Shown in pieces: positions 9,669 to 18,154 of a stretch of DNA of 64,000 bases. Position numbers and translations under genes: made by a program. Location of the stretch: positions 19,063,496 to 19,127,495 of the forward strand of contig CM065699.1 of NCBI GenBank assembly GCA_017654935.2, given 5' to 3'. The notes under the pieces are model-generated. The model ran no database searches. It was not told the origin of the DNA and saw nothing but the letters and a program-made list of their open reading frames with translations. The stretch is from Phymorhynchus buccinoides (taxonomy: Eukaryota; Mollusca; Gastropoda; Neogastropoda; Raphitomidae). Positions within the stretch are counted from its first letter, which is position 1; each line of letters starts with the position of its first letter.

Positions 9669-12206
9669 AGTCCATCTACTTTTTAGCTTGGCACGATGGG
9701 CCACGATCGGGGCTCCCCAGGATGAGCACGATGAGCCACGATCGTGGCTCAGTTCAAATACCACGCTGAACTTTGGCCAATCCAATAAGCGAATGCAGCT
9801 AACCAATCAGAAAGCTCGTAGCACTCGTATTTCGACTTCCTGCTGTCTGAATCTACATTTTATCGATCAGTTTGCATTTGTCTGTGTGAAAATGAGTGAT
9901 GAAAGTAGTGATTGTGAGGATGAGGATGAGTATGTTGACGATAGCTACTCTGATGGAGACTAGGAAGGTATTAAGGCTTGTATTCGTGTTGCAAAGTGAA
10001 GGAAAAGGGTTCAACTACATGGTTTTGTGATGTCTGACACGAGTAGCAGTGACAGATCATCGTGGGATGGGGTGGGGGTGGGGTTAGTTGCAGCCACAGT
10101 GAAAGTGCTTTACTGGATTACTGCTGTCACCATATTCAAGGCAAGTTGTTTTCTTTACTTTCACTGCAAAATTCAAGCTTTCTTCTTTCTAAACGTGTAT
10201 AGGCTTCCCAGTCAAATGTTTATATGAGAGATGAAAAGTGAAAATAAGAAGTACTGGTTGGTTTCTGCAGTCTTCAATTTTACGCCTGTCTTTTAGCTTA
10301 CATGTTTAACTTTTACGTAGGACATATAAAAAAGTTTGTCTTGGCCTATATGCAACTGATATTCATTTGTGTGTATAGTGAGCAAAGATTTCAATGCAGG
10401 TTTGTTACATGTATGGCACAGTATCTATCAACTTGTTGCTGTTTTCTGATCTTCACAACCTGAATGCATATTCCTGCAATATTTAGTTATGAATGACAAA
10501 GATTTCTTTCTTTTATTTTTAGATTAGAAATTGGATGGTTTTGGCAATGGATGAAAGATCGGTAATATATCTGCTTGGTCTTTGGAAACACCATTTAAGT
10601 TGTGCCTGTTGTCAAATTAATATGAGTCAATTTTTTCTGAAATATGTTTGGCATATATGATATTTGTCTGTACTGTTTCATTTTCGAGGAACCGAACTTT
10701 ACTTTTTTAAATCAACAATTGTTTAAATTTATGTTCATGTATGTGTCATGTGACAGTGCCATGTTTAATGTTCAGCCTGACGGATCAGGATTTGCAGAAC
10801 CCTCCAAAACGAGGGTTCATAACATAATTAGTTCCACAAGTTCCACAAACTAAATATCTTTAATGATAGTTTAGTTGTGCATGTTTCAGCCAGGGTTGGT
10901 AAAAGTTGTTCAGGAGTGCTCCTGAAATCAGTATTGGAAAAAAACCCTGATTGAAAGAGTTCAGGATTGGCCTCTTGTCATCCTCTTGGCCTCTTGTCAT
11001 CCTCTTGGCCTCTTGTCATCCTCTTGGCCTCTTGTCATCCTATTGGCCTCTTGTCATCCTCTTGGCCTCTTGTCACGGTCACGATTGGCCTCTTGTCATC
11101 CTCTTGTCATCCTCTTGGTTTCTTGTCATCCTCTTGGCCTCTTGTCATCCTCTTGGCCTCTTGTCATCCTCTTGGCCTCTTGTCATCCTATTGGCCTCTT
11201 GTCATCCTCTTGGCCTCTTGTCACGGTCACGATTGGCCTCTTGTCATCCTCTTGGCCTCTTGTCATCCTCTTGGCCTCTTGTCATCCTCTTGGCCTCTTG
11301 TCATCCTCTTGGCCTCTTGTCATCCTCTTGTCATCCTCTTGGCCTCTTGTCATCCTCTTGGCCTCTTGTCATCCTCTTGGCCTCTTGTCATCCTCTTGGC
11401 CTCTTGTCATCCTCTTGTCATCCTCTTGGCCTCTTGTCATCCTCTTGGCCTCTTGTCATCCTCTTGGTCTCTTGTCATCCTCTTGGTTTCTTGTCATCCT
11501 CTTGGCCTCTTGTCATCCTCTTGGTCTCTTGTCATCCTCTTGGCCTCTTGTCATCCTCTTGGCCTCTTGTCATCCTCTTGTCATCCTCTTGTCATCCTCT
11601 TGTCACCCTCTTGGCCTCTTGGCCTCTTGTCATCCTCTTGGCCTCTTGTCATCCTCTTGGCCTCTTGTCATCCTCTTGGCCTCTTGTCACGGTCATGATT
11701 GGCCTCTTGTCACGGTCTTATAAAATCAAACATTTCTGCCAACATTGATGGCAGATTAAAACAAGATTATAGATATGTAATTCTAACACCATGCTCACCC
11801 ATCCTGTATACACAGACACACACACATATCTTGGAAATCATTTTCAAATGTGGTCAGTACTTCAGGATTGGGAAGATTCAGTAAACATTGAATCGTGTCA
11901 TTTCAGGATTGAGAGAATGTTTTGAATGCCCTCCAAAGGATATGTAATTATTTACAAGTTCCAGGAGCTTTATATCTTTAATGATAAATCAATGATCTTT
12001 GATGTCAGTTCAATGTTACATGTTTCAGCCTGACGGACAAGGATCGGCGCAACCCGCCCAAGAAAGGGTCCATCATCACCTACAAGTTCCAGGAGCTCAG
12101 CAAAAGCGGCAAGCCCCGGTTCCCGACCTTTCTGGGAATTCGCATCGACATGACGGAGCCCAAAGACGCTGAGATCAGACCTGTCATCGACGACGATGAT
12201 GCTTGA
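50..12206 (+). CDS. PBZ-SWIM-ATP-dependent DNA ligase fusion (3' part of gene, ten exons)
   Basis: Ten exons (50-263, 822-954, 1635-1808, 3735-3803, 4122-4176, 6135-6254, 7430-7509, 8622-8802, 9495-9598, 12029-12206) join into one frame of 435 codons plus stop; all junctions are GT-AG. Seen, in order: a basic stretch; a PBZ finger (C43-x5-C49-x6-H56-x5-H62 of the partial protein); an acidic linker; a SWIM finger (C115-x-C117-x14-C132-x-H134); then a compact nucleotidyltransferase with motif I EKLDG (putative adenylated lysine K186), motif III LDGELF, motif IV GGEGLMIRK, motif V LLKIKKFYDAEA and an OB-fold ending PRFPTFLGIR. Known: such ligases seal nicks by lysine adenylation; PBZ binds poly(ADP-ribose). 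Inferred: a nuclear nick-sealing enzyme recruited to PARP-marked damage. The ligase part resembles bacterial/viral minimal (LigE-like) enzymes more than animal Lig1/3/4. The gene starts left of the window. Confidence 0.88.
822..954 (+). CDS. Ligase-fusion exon 2: acidic linker and first half of SWIM finger
   Basis: The acceptor TCTTCCAG ends at 821 and the donor GTGAGC follows 954. The exon encodes an acidic linker (EFDEDDRVEF) and the first SWIM ligands (IYSCS). The finger is split by the intron inside the Ser codon between the two cysteines of its CxC. Confidence 0.83.
1635..1808 (+). CDS. Ligase-fusion exon 3: second half of SWIM finger and ligase N-terminal helix
   Basis: The acceptor ATTTTCAG ends at 1634; donor GTATGT follows 1808. 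The exon gives the second Cys of CxC and the CxH pair (RTCKHL), then a basic helix and the segment leading into the adenylation domain (LLAHKYDE). A (GA)n tract of about 30 bp begins some 25 nt into the intron. Confidence 0.85.
2755..2927. mobile_element. MITE with CCGTATTTTACGG inverted ends, TA-flanked
   Basis: The ends TACCGTATTTTACGGACTAT and its mirror (TAGTCCGTAAAATAC) bound about 170 bp of palindromic sequence in ligase intron 3. A second copy, split by another element, lies at 49807-50208. Confidence 0.7.
2945..3734 (+). repeat. 72-bp tandem array derived from the exon-4 acceptor, about 11 copies
   Basis: Near-identical 72-bp units (GTTAAAGCATGC..., period checked at 2972, 3044, 3116). 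Each unit ends a T-rich stretch with TTTTATCAG. The last unit diverges and becomes the true acceptor of exon 4 (GCATGCTTTATGTTTCCTCC ... CGTTTCAG). Because 72 is divisible by 3 an artefactual long minus-strand ORF runs through it. Confidence 0.92.
3735..3803 (+). CDS. Ligase-fusion exon 4: ligase motif I (EKLDGVRA)
   Basis: The 69-nt exon carries the active-site Lys in WWISEKLDGVRAFWNG. Its acceptor (CGTTTCAG at 3727-3734) is the last, diverged member of the 72-bp tandem array immediately upstream. Donor GTGAGT follows 3803. Confidence 0.9.
4122..4176 (+). CDS. Ligase-fusion exon 5
   Basis: Acceptor CATTTCAG ends at 4121; donor GTGAGT follows 4176. The exon encodes CFYSRLGNAFYAPSWFTA, matching the strand-loop between motifs I and III of minimal ligases (the usual SR-G---PAP-WF pattern). 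The 55-nt length keeps the frame. Confidence 0.85.
4311..4482. mobile_element. Hairpin MITE (GCGATTTTTCTCACGCCAGA ends)
   Basis: Inverted ends GCGATTTTTCTCACGCCAGA and TCTGGCGTGAAAAATATCGC enclose about 120 bp including a short GA tract; lies in ligase intron 5. Confidence 0.6.
5060..5450. mobile_element. About 400-bp TTAA-flanked MITE, copy 1
   Basis: Starts TTAATTCATTCGCAT and ends AATGAGTTGA. The interior (tatatagactttatata, cttcgctcactt...) is shared with copies at 25129-25520 and, inverted, at 53235-53644, where both TTAA ends are intact. TTAA targets point to piggyBac-type mobilisation (inference). Confidence 0.65.
5690..6082 (+). mobile_element. Non-LTR retrotransposon 3' end fragment
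   Basis: The frame 5690-5890 reads ESDKCPCGTENQTSDHILQS, then CP, a C-terminal CCHC-type motif typical of non-LTR reverse-transcriptase proteins (CPCG...T-DH-L--CP), and stops at TAG 5888. It is followed by a probable 3' UTR ending in a (GAA)n tail at 6069-6082, just before ligase exon 6. No reverse-transcriptase domain is left. Confidence 0.6.
6135..6254 (+). CDS. Ligase-fusion exon 6: ligase motif III (LDGELF)
   Basis: Acceptor TTGCTCAG ends at 6134; donor GTGAGTAA starts at 6255. Encodes LPRDMTLDGELFGGRGQFQ and ends ...YKTIKYH. The last 12-15 nt of the exon and its donor are the seed of the tandem array that follows (6255-6765). Confidence 0.9.
6255..6765 (+). repeat. 45-54-bp tandem array derived from the exon-6 donor, about 10 copies
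   Basis: Each unit carries an imitation of the end of exon 6 plus donor (AAGATCAAGTACCATGTGAGTA). The first unit is the real junction. Five further units keep GTGAGTAA; others read GTGTGTAA or lose the GT. Units of 45 bp keep frame, but the first intronic unit contains a TAA at about 6312, so read-through truncates. Confidence 0.92.
6777..7013. mobile_element. TTAA-flanked MITE with TTAAAGACCCA ends, copy 1
   Basis: Ends TTAAAGACCCAGTGACGCAC and GATCTTGTGGATCTTTAA; the same about 235-bp sequence recurs at 17179-17415. Sits 12 nt beyond the donor-derived array in ligase intron 6. Confidence 0.7.
7430..7509 (+). CDS. Ligase-fusion exon 7
   Basis: Acceptor GACCGTCAG ends at 7429; donor GTAAGT follows 7509. 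It encodes VFDTPSLESKPFEERMQA, the VFD...FEER segment that follows motif III in minimal ligases (motif IIIa region). Intron 6 upstream is CT-rich near its end (7310-7400). Confidence 0.88.
7510..8621 (+). other. Ligase intron 7: simple repeats, no gene
   Basis: GA tract with adjoining (GT)n at about 7735-7797, otherwise AT-rich unique-looking sequence. Nothing coding seen on either strand. Confidence 0.6.
8622..8802 (+). CDS. Ligase-fusion exon 8: ligase motifs IV and V
   Basis: Acceptor ATTTTCAG ends at 8621; donor GTGAGA follows 8802. Contains GGEGLMIRKP (motif IV) and SLLKIKKFYDAE (motif V; the two lysines contact the ATP phosphates in homologues). The intron opens directly into GA, a G run and GT tracts (8806-8940). 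Confidence 0.9.
9495..9598 (+). CDS. Ligase-fusion exon 9: start of OB-fold
   Basis: Acceptor TTTCCAG ends at 9494; donor GTAAGA follows 9598. It encodes AIVIGHEKGKGKNQF...CGALRC and ...EFSVGSG, the first strands of the OB domain with the GKGK loop usual in bacterial minimal ligases. An (AC)n tract starts 8 nt after the donor (9606-9664). Confidence 0.88.
9606..9664. repeat. (AC)n microsatellite
   Basis: About 58 bp of uninterrupted AC directly after the ligase exon-9 donor. Confidence 0.95.
9665..10770. other. Ligase intron 9, first part: probable transposon debris
   Basis: At 9690-9750 the GCACGATGGGCCACGATCG and CGATGAGCCACGATCGTGGC segments form imperfect repeats. A short open frame starting ATG 9892 encodes an acidic peptide (MSDESSDCEDEDEYVDDSYS..., stop 9963) that looks like the N-terminus of a transposase, possibly piggyBac-like, but nothing downstream continues it. 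Confidence 0.3.
10775..10850 (+). pseudogene. Decayed partial copy A of ligase exon 10 with acceptor
   Basis: The sequence CCTGACGGATCAGGATTTGC then AACCCTCCAAAACGAGGGTT parallels the true exon start (CCTGACGGACAAGGATCGGC, AACCCGCCCAAGAAAGGGTC) and follows a TTCAG acceptor. It carries substitutions and stops. Confidence 0.75.
10963..11725 (+). repeat. 19-bp minisatellite (CCTCTTGTCATCCTCTTGG), about 39 copies
   Basis: Tandem 19-bp units with variants (8-bp-shorter units, and CACGGTCACGATT interruptions at about 11073, 11222, 11690). All three forward frames are open, which is why artefact ORFs of about 245-265 codons span it. Confidence 0.95.
11905..11972 (+). pseudogene. Decayed partial copy B of ligase exon 10
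   Basis: Contains CCCTCCAAAGGATATGTAAT and TTTACAAGTTCCAGGAGCT, matching the middle of exon 10 (ACCTACAAGTTCCAGGAGCT), and is followed by the same ATCTTTAATGATA sequence found after copy A. Frame is destroyed. Confidence 0.75.
12029..12206 (+). CDS. Ligase-fusion exon 10: end of OB-fold and stop
   Basis: Acceptor ATGTTTCAG ends at 12028; stop TGA at 12204-12206. It encodes LTDKDRRNPPKKGSIITYKF and PRFPTFLGIRIDM, then an acidic end (DDDDA). Two decayed partial copies of this exon and its acceptor lie upstream at about 10775-10850 and 11905-11972. Confidence 0.9.
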
Positions 12207-13780
12207 AGGATTCGTTTTAATGGAAAGAAAGACCCCGAAGGTGCTGACAGGACCCAGAGGCGCACTAATGCCCAACCTACCCTACCAACACAAGAGTAGC
12301 CCTACGTCAGCCTGAAAAGCTTTTTGTTGTGATGTGTATGGGGAGAGTTGTTAGTGGATTAGTCGTTTGGTTATGCCATTGATAAACGTACATTAGTGAT
12401 GTATGGTAGATAATGTGTGTATATTCATGTTATAGAAAAAAATTATGCTTCATATATTTAAGTGTGTTTTAAGGAGAGCAAGAGATACGTTTCACAAAAT
12501 GATGTTCCCATCATCTATTGGTCTTTCAAGACTGCGAAGTAGTTCTCGGATGGTCATCACTTAAAAGTGTCTGTGGAGGTCAACTGTAGTGCCTGTAAAA
12601 CGATTTGGCTGTTAGCTGTTTGTTAAAGAGAGTAATAAATTTGCTAAAGACTAAAAGAGTATCAATCGTTGAAGATGATATAGAAAACCTTGTCAAGAGT
12701 TTTGAAATCACTCTCAGCTGGTTGTTTGCCGTGTCCTATTTATTGGCTTGAAAAGTATTAATCAAGGAACATTTTAACATTTTTAATAGACCCAGAATGC
12801 TTTATGATGTTCTAGTGGTGATTTTATGGGTTTTATTCCAATTTTTCTTGTTAGTAATAGTATACATACTTTGTTGATGGTTGAAATGGAACATTTACAA
12901 AAGATTTCTTGTTCTTTGAATCTTCACCGCGTTTATAATTTTTGTTCATTTTCATGTGTTTGTGTGAGTGTAGCGTTTTGATGTTAATTTTTTTAGTTCA
13001 ATTGTTCTTTGAATGTGTGCTTTTTTGCATCTGTACAAATGTAAAAGTTTCTTTTTGAGGTGTTTGCTCAAATTGCAGAATTTAAATATTCTGTTGTAAT
13101 TATGTTCTGTGATTGCACTTTTTATTTTTGTTGTTATCCTATAGTCAGTTTTAATTTGTTAGTGTAGGTTTTATTGAATCAAGTTGAACGTTTTTAATTG
13201 TTTGCTGTGTCAAAAAGATCTTTTTTTTAAAAATAACAATACTAATCTTTAATAATGTTGCAATTTTTGTGTATAGTTTAAAAGTGTAATATATGTTTTA
13301 TTATAAGGCAGCAGAGCGTGATAACAATATTTATTGCATGCTTTTTATTTTTTTGATAAAACCATTTAATGTTTCTTAACCTTACAATTCTAAAGCATAC
13401 TATTTTATTATTATTTCATGCTTTTAAAAAACACACAATTTAACCTTTCTAATTGTTATCAGTCAAAAGTGTTTTGATGATGATGGTTAGTTTGTTTTAA
13501 ATGTGATATATATGCAATAAGAATAATGTTATATTAATGTGAAGTTCGATAGAAAAGAGCCTTGTAATCACTTTTAACCATAAGTTTGGTTGTAATGGAG
13601 AGAAAAAAAGATGAGCCTGTGTGATCTATTTATTATTTAATATTGAATGTGCTTTATTATAACAATCAATGTAAGTGTTCATGAGAAGAGCAAGAAACTG
13701 TGCCATTGTGATTCATGGTAGATAATTGACCGACGCAGGTGTTATGAAAACGAGAATAAAGTTGCTGATTCTTGTCTAGT
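12207..13780 (+). other. Probable 3' UTR of the ligase-fusion gene
   Basis: AT-rich, gene-free sequence directly after the stop codon with no large repeat. It holds a possible early AATAAA near 12634 and a better-placed one at 13755. The exact cleavage site cannot be seen. Confidence 0.55.
13755..13760 (+). promoter_or_regulatory. Candidate poly(A) signal AATAAA
   Basis: Canonical hexamer about 1.55 kb after the ligase stop codon, at the point where the smooth AT-rich UTR ends and repeats begin. Confidence 0.45.
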
Positions 13781-13930
13781 TATCTGAATGATGTGATATG
13801 ACATGGTGTGATAGAACCCTTTTTTCATTTGATGTGATAAAATCTTGTGATCAAGGCCGTAGTTTTAGAATTGTCTGTGTGGGTGTGGGTGCAAGTCAGT
13901 GAACTTGTAAGAATTAATTCCAAATATTAT

Positions 13931-14429
13931 CAGGGTTCCCAGGGCTTTCAGCCATCCCCAAGTAAGGACCTTGTAAGGACCTGTAGGCCTAAGGATAATG
14001 TCCATCTTTTAGCCAACGATCTTGAAAGGAACACTTTCCCAGCATTGTGAACAATGTCTAAGCAGATACAAAAACTATGGCTGACAGATATATGCGTTTT
14101 TTCGCAAAACGACACCAGGATAAAGAACGAGATTTCAGTCCAATTTCTCTTCACAACTCACGGTGCATCGTTCGTCTGCTAAGCGGTCAGTTGAAACGGG
14201 AAGGTGGGGGAGAGGGGTAAGGTGGAGTAGGTGCTGAGCGATGTTTCTCAAGTGTAAAAGTGCTGCTTCTGCGATCTATTTTGAGTATGGTCTTGCTGCT
14301 CAGGGCAGTTTTGGGCAGCTGTCAGGACTCGTAAGGACCTTGAAGTGAATGTAAGCACTTGTAAGGCCTTACTTGGAGATTTCAATTTGTCAAGACTTAT
14401 AAGGACTGGTAAGGCCCCTATGAACCCTG
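13931..14429. mobile_element. hAT-like non-autonomous element, CAGGGTTC...GAACCCTG, copy 1
   Basis: About 500 bp, TIRs CAGGGTTCCCAGGGC and GGCCCCTATGAACCCTG. A near-identical copy is nested in a MITE at 45578-46085. No clear target duplication could be read here. Confidence 0.65.
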
Positions 14430-14938
14430 TATAAATTAAAATGATATTAACCGATTGATCACTGGCAGCTCTTTTAAACAAATGTTCATCCTGTATCATT
14501 TTGTGTTATTCATTCTTTTAAAGCAATTTTTGCATGATACGCTTTGCCTTAAGTTCAGTGAAAGCATGATCACAGCATTAGCATTCTAATGCATGTTGAA
14601 AACAAAATTGTGTAATAATAAACATCATGGATGCAATTAGAAATTTTGATTTGAAGTTTTGGTGTTTCTCCACTATTGATGTATTTTTTAAATTTATTCG
14701 TCTTGTTGTGGTGGTTATCTGAATTGTTTATGTTAACAATTAAACTTTTGCCTACAAGAGGGAGCTTTTGTGTCGTCTTTCTTTGTTGTTTGCTTCGAGT
14801 GTCTGTGAACACAGCTTTTGCAAACTCTTGCGGAACAGCCTGTGATGGAATATTTAAAGGAGGGTTATGGTATCACCAGGGAAAGTTCCAGCGAAAGTTA
14901 GAGATATGCTGAATGCACAAAGTTATCACTTGTTTGCT

Positions 14939-15184
14939 TTAACCCTTTCAACACCAGCTCTTCCTCAGCCAAAATTTACCATTAAACTTACCTGGGTAGA
15001 GCAAAGATTTTGTCTGCAATATTGGGGATTCCTTTGTGACATGCATAAAATAAGGCATATCCTTACCTCCCCAAATTAAGAACATAAGGTAACTGGATAC
15101 CAGATCCTCATTTGATGCCTTTTAGTGACATGGGTGTTAAATCATTGTGGTGCCAAGAGGTGACAGTGGCGATGAAAGGGTTAA
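14939..15184. mobile_element. TTAA-CCCTTTCACCGCCA MITE family, copy 1 (with degenerate tandem copy to about 15410)
   Basis: Starts TTAACCCTTTCAACACCAGC and ends GGCGATGAAAGGGTTAA, about 245 bp, fold-back. The flank GCTGAATGCACAAAGTT occurs on both sides and a more decayed second copy follows at 15212-15410, so the locus was duplicated in tandem. Confidence 0.8.
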
Positions 15185-15410
15185 GCTGAATGCACAAAGT
15201 TTCCAGTTGTTTGGTTTAACCTTTTTAATGTGGACATTTTTATCTAAAACTTTCTGTCAAAATAGGCAAGATGTAATATGCAATGCTGCAGATTCAATGA
15301 TGGTATGGTATGTATTAACAGTAGGCCTATCCTTATCTCCCAGAATTAAGAACAAAAAGCCTTTGGATAACAGATGCCAAGCGGCTAGACTGGCGGTGAA
15401 AGAAGTTATA

Positions 15411-16110
15411 AAGTTATTTGCTCAACGCTTTTTGTTAGAGTATGATTACTAAACAAACTATTGTGGTCAGTAGCTACAAATATAAACATATTTTGGATGA
15501 TGTGTGGACTGTAAGGGTGTTCTACTTGAGACAATTCATTGAACATTCTGTGGTAAATGCATCAAAATTCTAAAAATAATTATGCGTGTGTGGTACACTG
15601 TTTGGTTTGTTGCCTGGTAGGCTAGGGCCTGTTGGGCCAAGGATCTCTACCATTGGTAGATCAAGGGAAAGTATCCTCGTCCAACCTCAGGGAGGTAATT
15701 CTCATAGGGCTAGACCTAGTCTACAAGTACATGTTACAAAAATCATCACTCGGATGCAAGTTTCTTTGTATTTTTATTTTGCACACAAAAGCTTTTGTGG
15801 AAGAAGAATAACATTTCTATGACTGAAAAACATTGCAGCAAAAGTTAATTTAATAACCCTCTGGTTGATGATTGACAATTATTTTTAGGTTTTCTTCTAC
15901 ATTTATACTGTGACAGTAATTTGTATAATTTTTTCTTCTTCTGCATAATGCAAAGTAAGCAATTAATGTACCGGTACATGTATAACGATGAATGATGTGG
16001 AAAATAAAGGAGGAAAAAGGTATTTCATCTGCATATCTTTTATTTGTTTCTTTATTACAAAATATCTTGGTTTGATAACATGCACACAGTCATATGTACA
16101 CAGTAGTGTA
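15411..16110. other. Gene-free interval
   Basis: AT-rich sequence without supported ORF or recognised repeat. Confidence 0.6.
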
Positions 16111-16114
16111 GAGT

Positions 16115-16345
16115 GACACAGGGGTGAAGAGTGGCGCAGAGGCAACGCGTTCACCTCGTGCACAATATTTTCCCTCTCACTCTGCACTAGGCCTTATGGT
16201 CTGAACGTGGAGTCTTTTGGATGAGATGATAAACCGAGGTCCCGTGTGCCCATGCACTTCCCCCACATGGCCAAAAGGCCGAAGAGGGTGTAAAGCCTTA
16301 TTTCGTCGCCCATGCACATGTTAAACCCAGTGGCAACGAAAAAGT
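16115..16345 (+). mobile_element. tRNA-derived SINE
   Basis: The tRNA-like head (GAGTGGCGCAGAGGCAACGC, A-box-like) is followed by the conserved invertebrate SINE core (GAGTCTTTTGGATGAGATGA, then TAAACCGAGGTCCCGTGTG). The 3' boundary is approximate. Confidence 0.65.
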
Positions 16346-17178
16346 TGTCATTTGGTCAAAATTTGCACACACATACCCCTTTCCTTCCTCGGTCACACAA
16401 AAATTGCATGCAAAAAAAAGGGGGTGGCTCACCTCTGGCTGTGACACGCTCTCCAGGTGGGAGCAACCCGAATTTTACAGAGACGTCTCTGTGACTATAA
16501 AGTATCGAATACTAATACCAACACAAGGGGAGGAGAGAGAGAGAAAGATAAGAAAAAACACACCAACAAACTAAGAGCATTTCAGAATGCGCACATACAT
16601 ACAAACACACTTTTTGTTTTATTTCTACAAGCAATGTCTTTTTATTTTTAAATAATCGGTGAAAGACTCCAATATAGACACATTCACACGGTACTTATTT
16701 TACAAAAACTCTCAAAAGAAATATACTATTACTAAGCACAAGATGTTAAGTGTCATTCCCATATGATTTTTTTGTTAAAAGTGATTTTAAGTAGCCTTCA
16801 TATCAAAACGGTAAATCAAAAACGTCAATGTGTGTGGGCTGGGAATCAGTGGGCACAACGTTTTATGGCAAAGTATGCTTTAAAAAACAACCAACAACAA
16901 AACAACAAGAAATAGGAAGAAAAAAATTGAGAACAAAACTTAAGCAATCGACACAAATACATGCCGGTAGGTATCCTTCCTGCAAATGACAAAAGAAATA
17001 AATAAAACCAAAGACCACCGTTTTTCTGTTTATTAAAAAGAGTAAATAAGTTGAGGGGAAGCTTTGTGCTGGAAGTGGAAGCTGGGATATTAAAAATGAA
17101 AATTCAACTGAAGTCTACTTGCAAGTTGCAAGAATGCTTAGCCTAATGCTTAGCTTGATGGCACCAAGCTGCCGTAAT
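16346..17178. other. Gene-free interval
   Basis: Short AT-rich and GA patches; nothing coding or recognisably mobile apart from a possible SINE tail. Confidence 0.5.
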
Positions 17179-17415
17179 TTAAAGACACACTGATACACCA
17201 CGATTAAGTCCCTTGTTTTTTTCTGGGTAGTTGTGACCCACATACAAATGTCCCCAACTTCAAATTGAGGCTTCTCTTTAAAATTGTTTGGTTTGAATTG
17301 GGGGGGGGCATTTATATGGGAGTCAGATCTGGTCAAAACAAGGATTTCTTTCCAGCTATAAGAGGGAAAACACGTGAAACCCGTGATTTTGACACGTGAT
17401 CTGGTGGGTCTTTAA
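17179..17415. mobile_element. TTAA-flanked MITE with TTAAAGACACA ends, copy 2
   Basis: Same family as 6777-7013: ends TTAAAGACACACTGATACAC and GATCTGGTGGGTCTTTAA, with matching interior (TTCTGGGTAG, GTGACCCACATACAAAT). Confidence 0.7.
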
Positions 17416-17432
17416 GTCTAGTTTCCTGTCAT

Positions 17433-17760
17433 GACAGCGGACTGCCATCAGAAATTCCAAACTTTGTCCTCCCAGTAATGGCATTAGTCATGGAGCTTAC
17501 TGTCTGTTGAAAGTCGAAGCTCCCCGTATCTTTGTAAAAACAGTTCCCCCACCTTCTGGAAGTTGTGCTTGAAACGTGTCCTAATCTGCCACTCTCTGTG
17601 ACTCTGCCTTTTCCCTTTGCTTTCTATCATCGACTGGTACATGTACTATCTTTTCTGTCTTATTGGTCCATTCTCCTGCCTTTAAAACCCCCAAAAATGC
17701 CAAATAATTTGTCTCCTTTGAGCTCCTCCAAAATCGGAATGTGTCGGGGAGACCAGTGAA
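17433..17760. mobile_element. GAA-tailed repeat family fragment
   Basis: Shares CTTCCCCCACCTTCTGGAAG-like, TGCCTTTTCCCTTTGCTT and GGTCCATTCTCCTGCCTTT with copies at 24405-24713, 26681-26895 and 43196-43322. Intact copies end GCATGACGCATCT...GAAGAAGAAG, typical of a SINE/LINE 3' end. Confidence 0.5.
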
Positions 17761-18154
17761 AACTGAAAACCGGACACATAGATATTAGATAAAAAAGAGA
17801 CAGATTTTTTTTTTTCAATCTAGGGAGGTTAGAACTTATAAGCCAACAAAAACCAATCCAAGGCTAATGGAATTGAGCATACAATTAATATTATGAATAT
17901 CACACCACTTTCTGATTAATATAACTGCCATTTAGAAACATAAAGTGGGGCGTAATAATAATAATCTAATAATATACACCAACAAATTGTGTACGCCTGT
18001 AGTTTCTACACAACAGCAACACAAAAAGACATGTGCATAAAATCTTGTCCATTTAATTAAGTACAGTTAGACCATAAAGAAAAACTGTCAAATAGTTTCT
18101 GTTTTAGGCGTTAATATAAAATCAGTGATGTCAGTGGCTCAGGTCATAGGACAT

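Noticed and set aside
10951..11748. Three overlapping ORFs of about 245-265 codons (LLSSSWPLVILLAS type)
   Set aside because: Pure translation of a 19-bp minisatellite in all three frames.
15586..15822. 78-codon + ORF (MCGTLFGLLPGRLGPV start)
   Set aside because: No domain signature, no splice context and no homology recognised; kept as gene-free.
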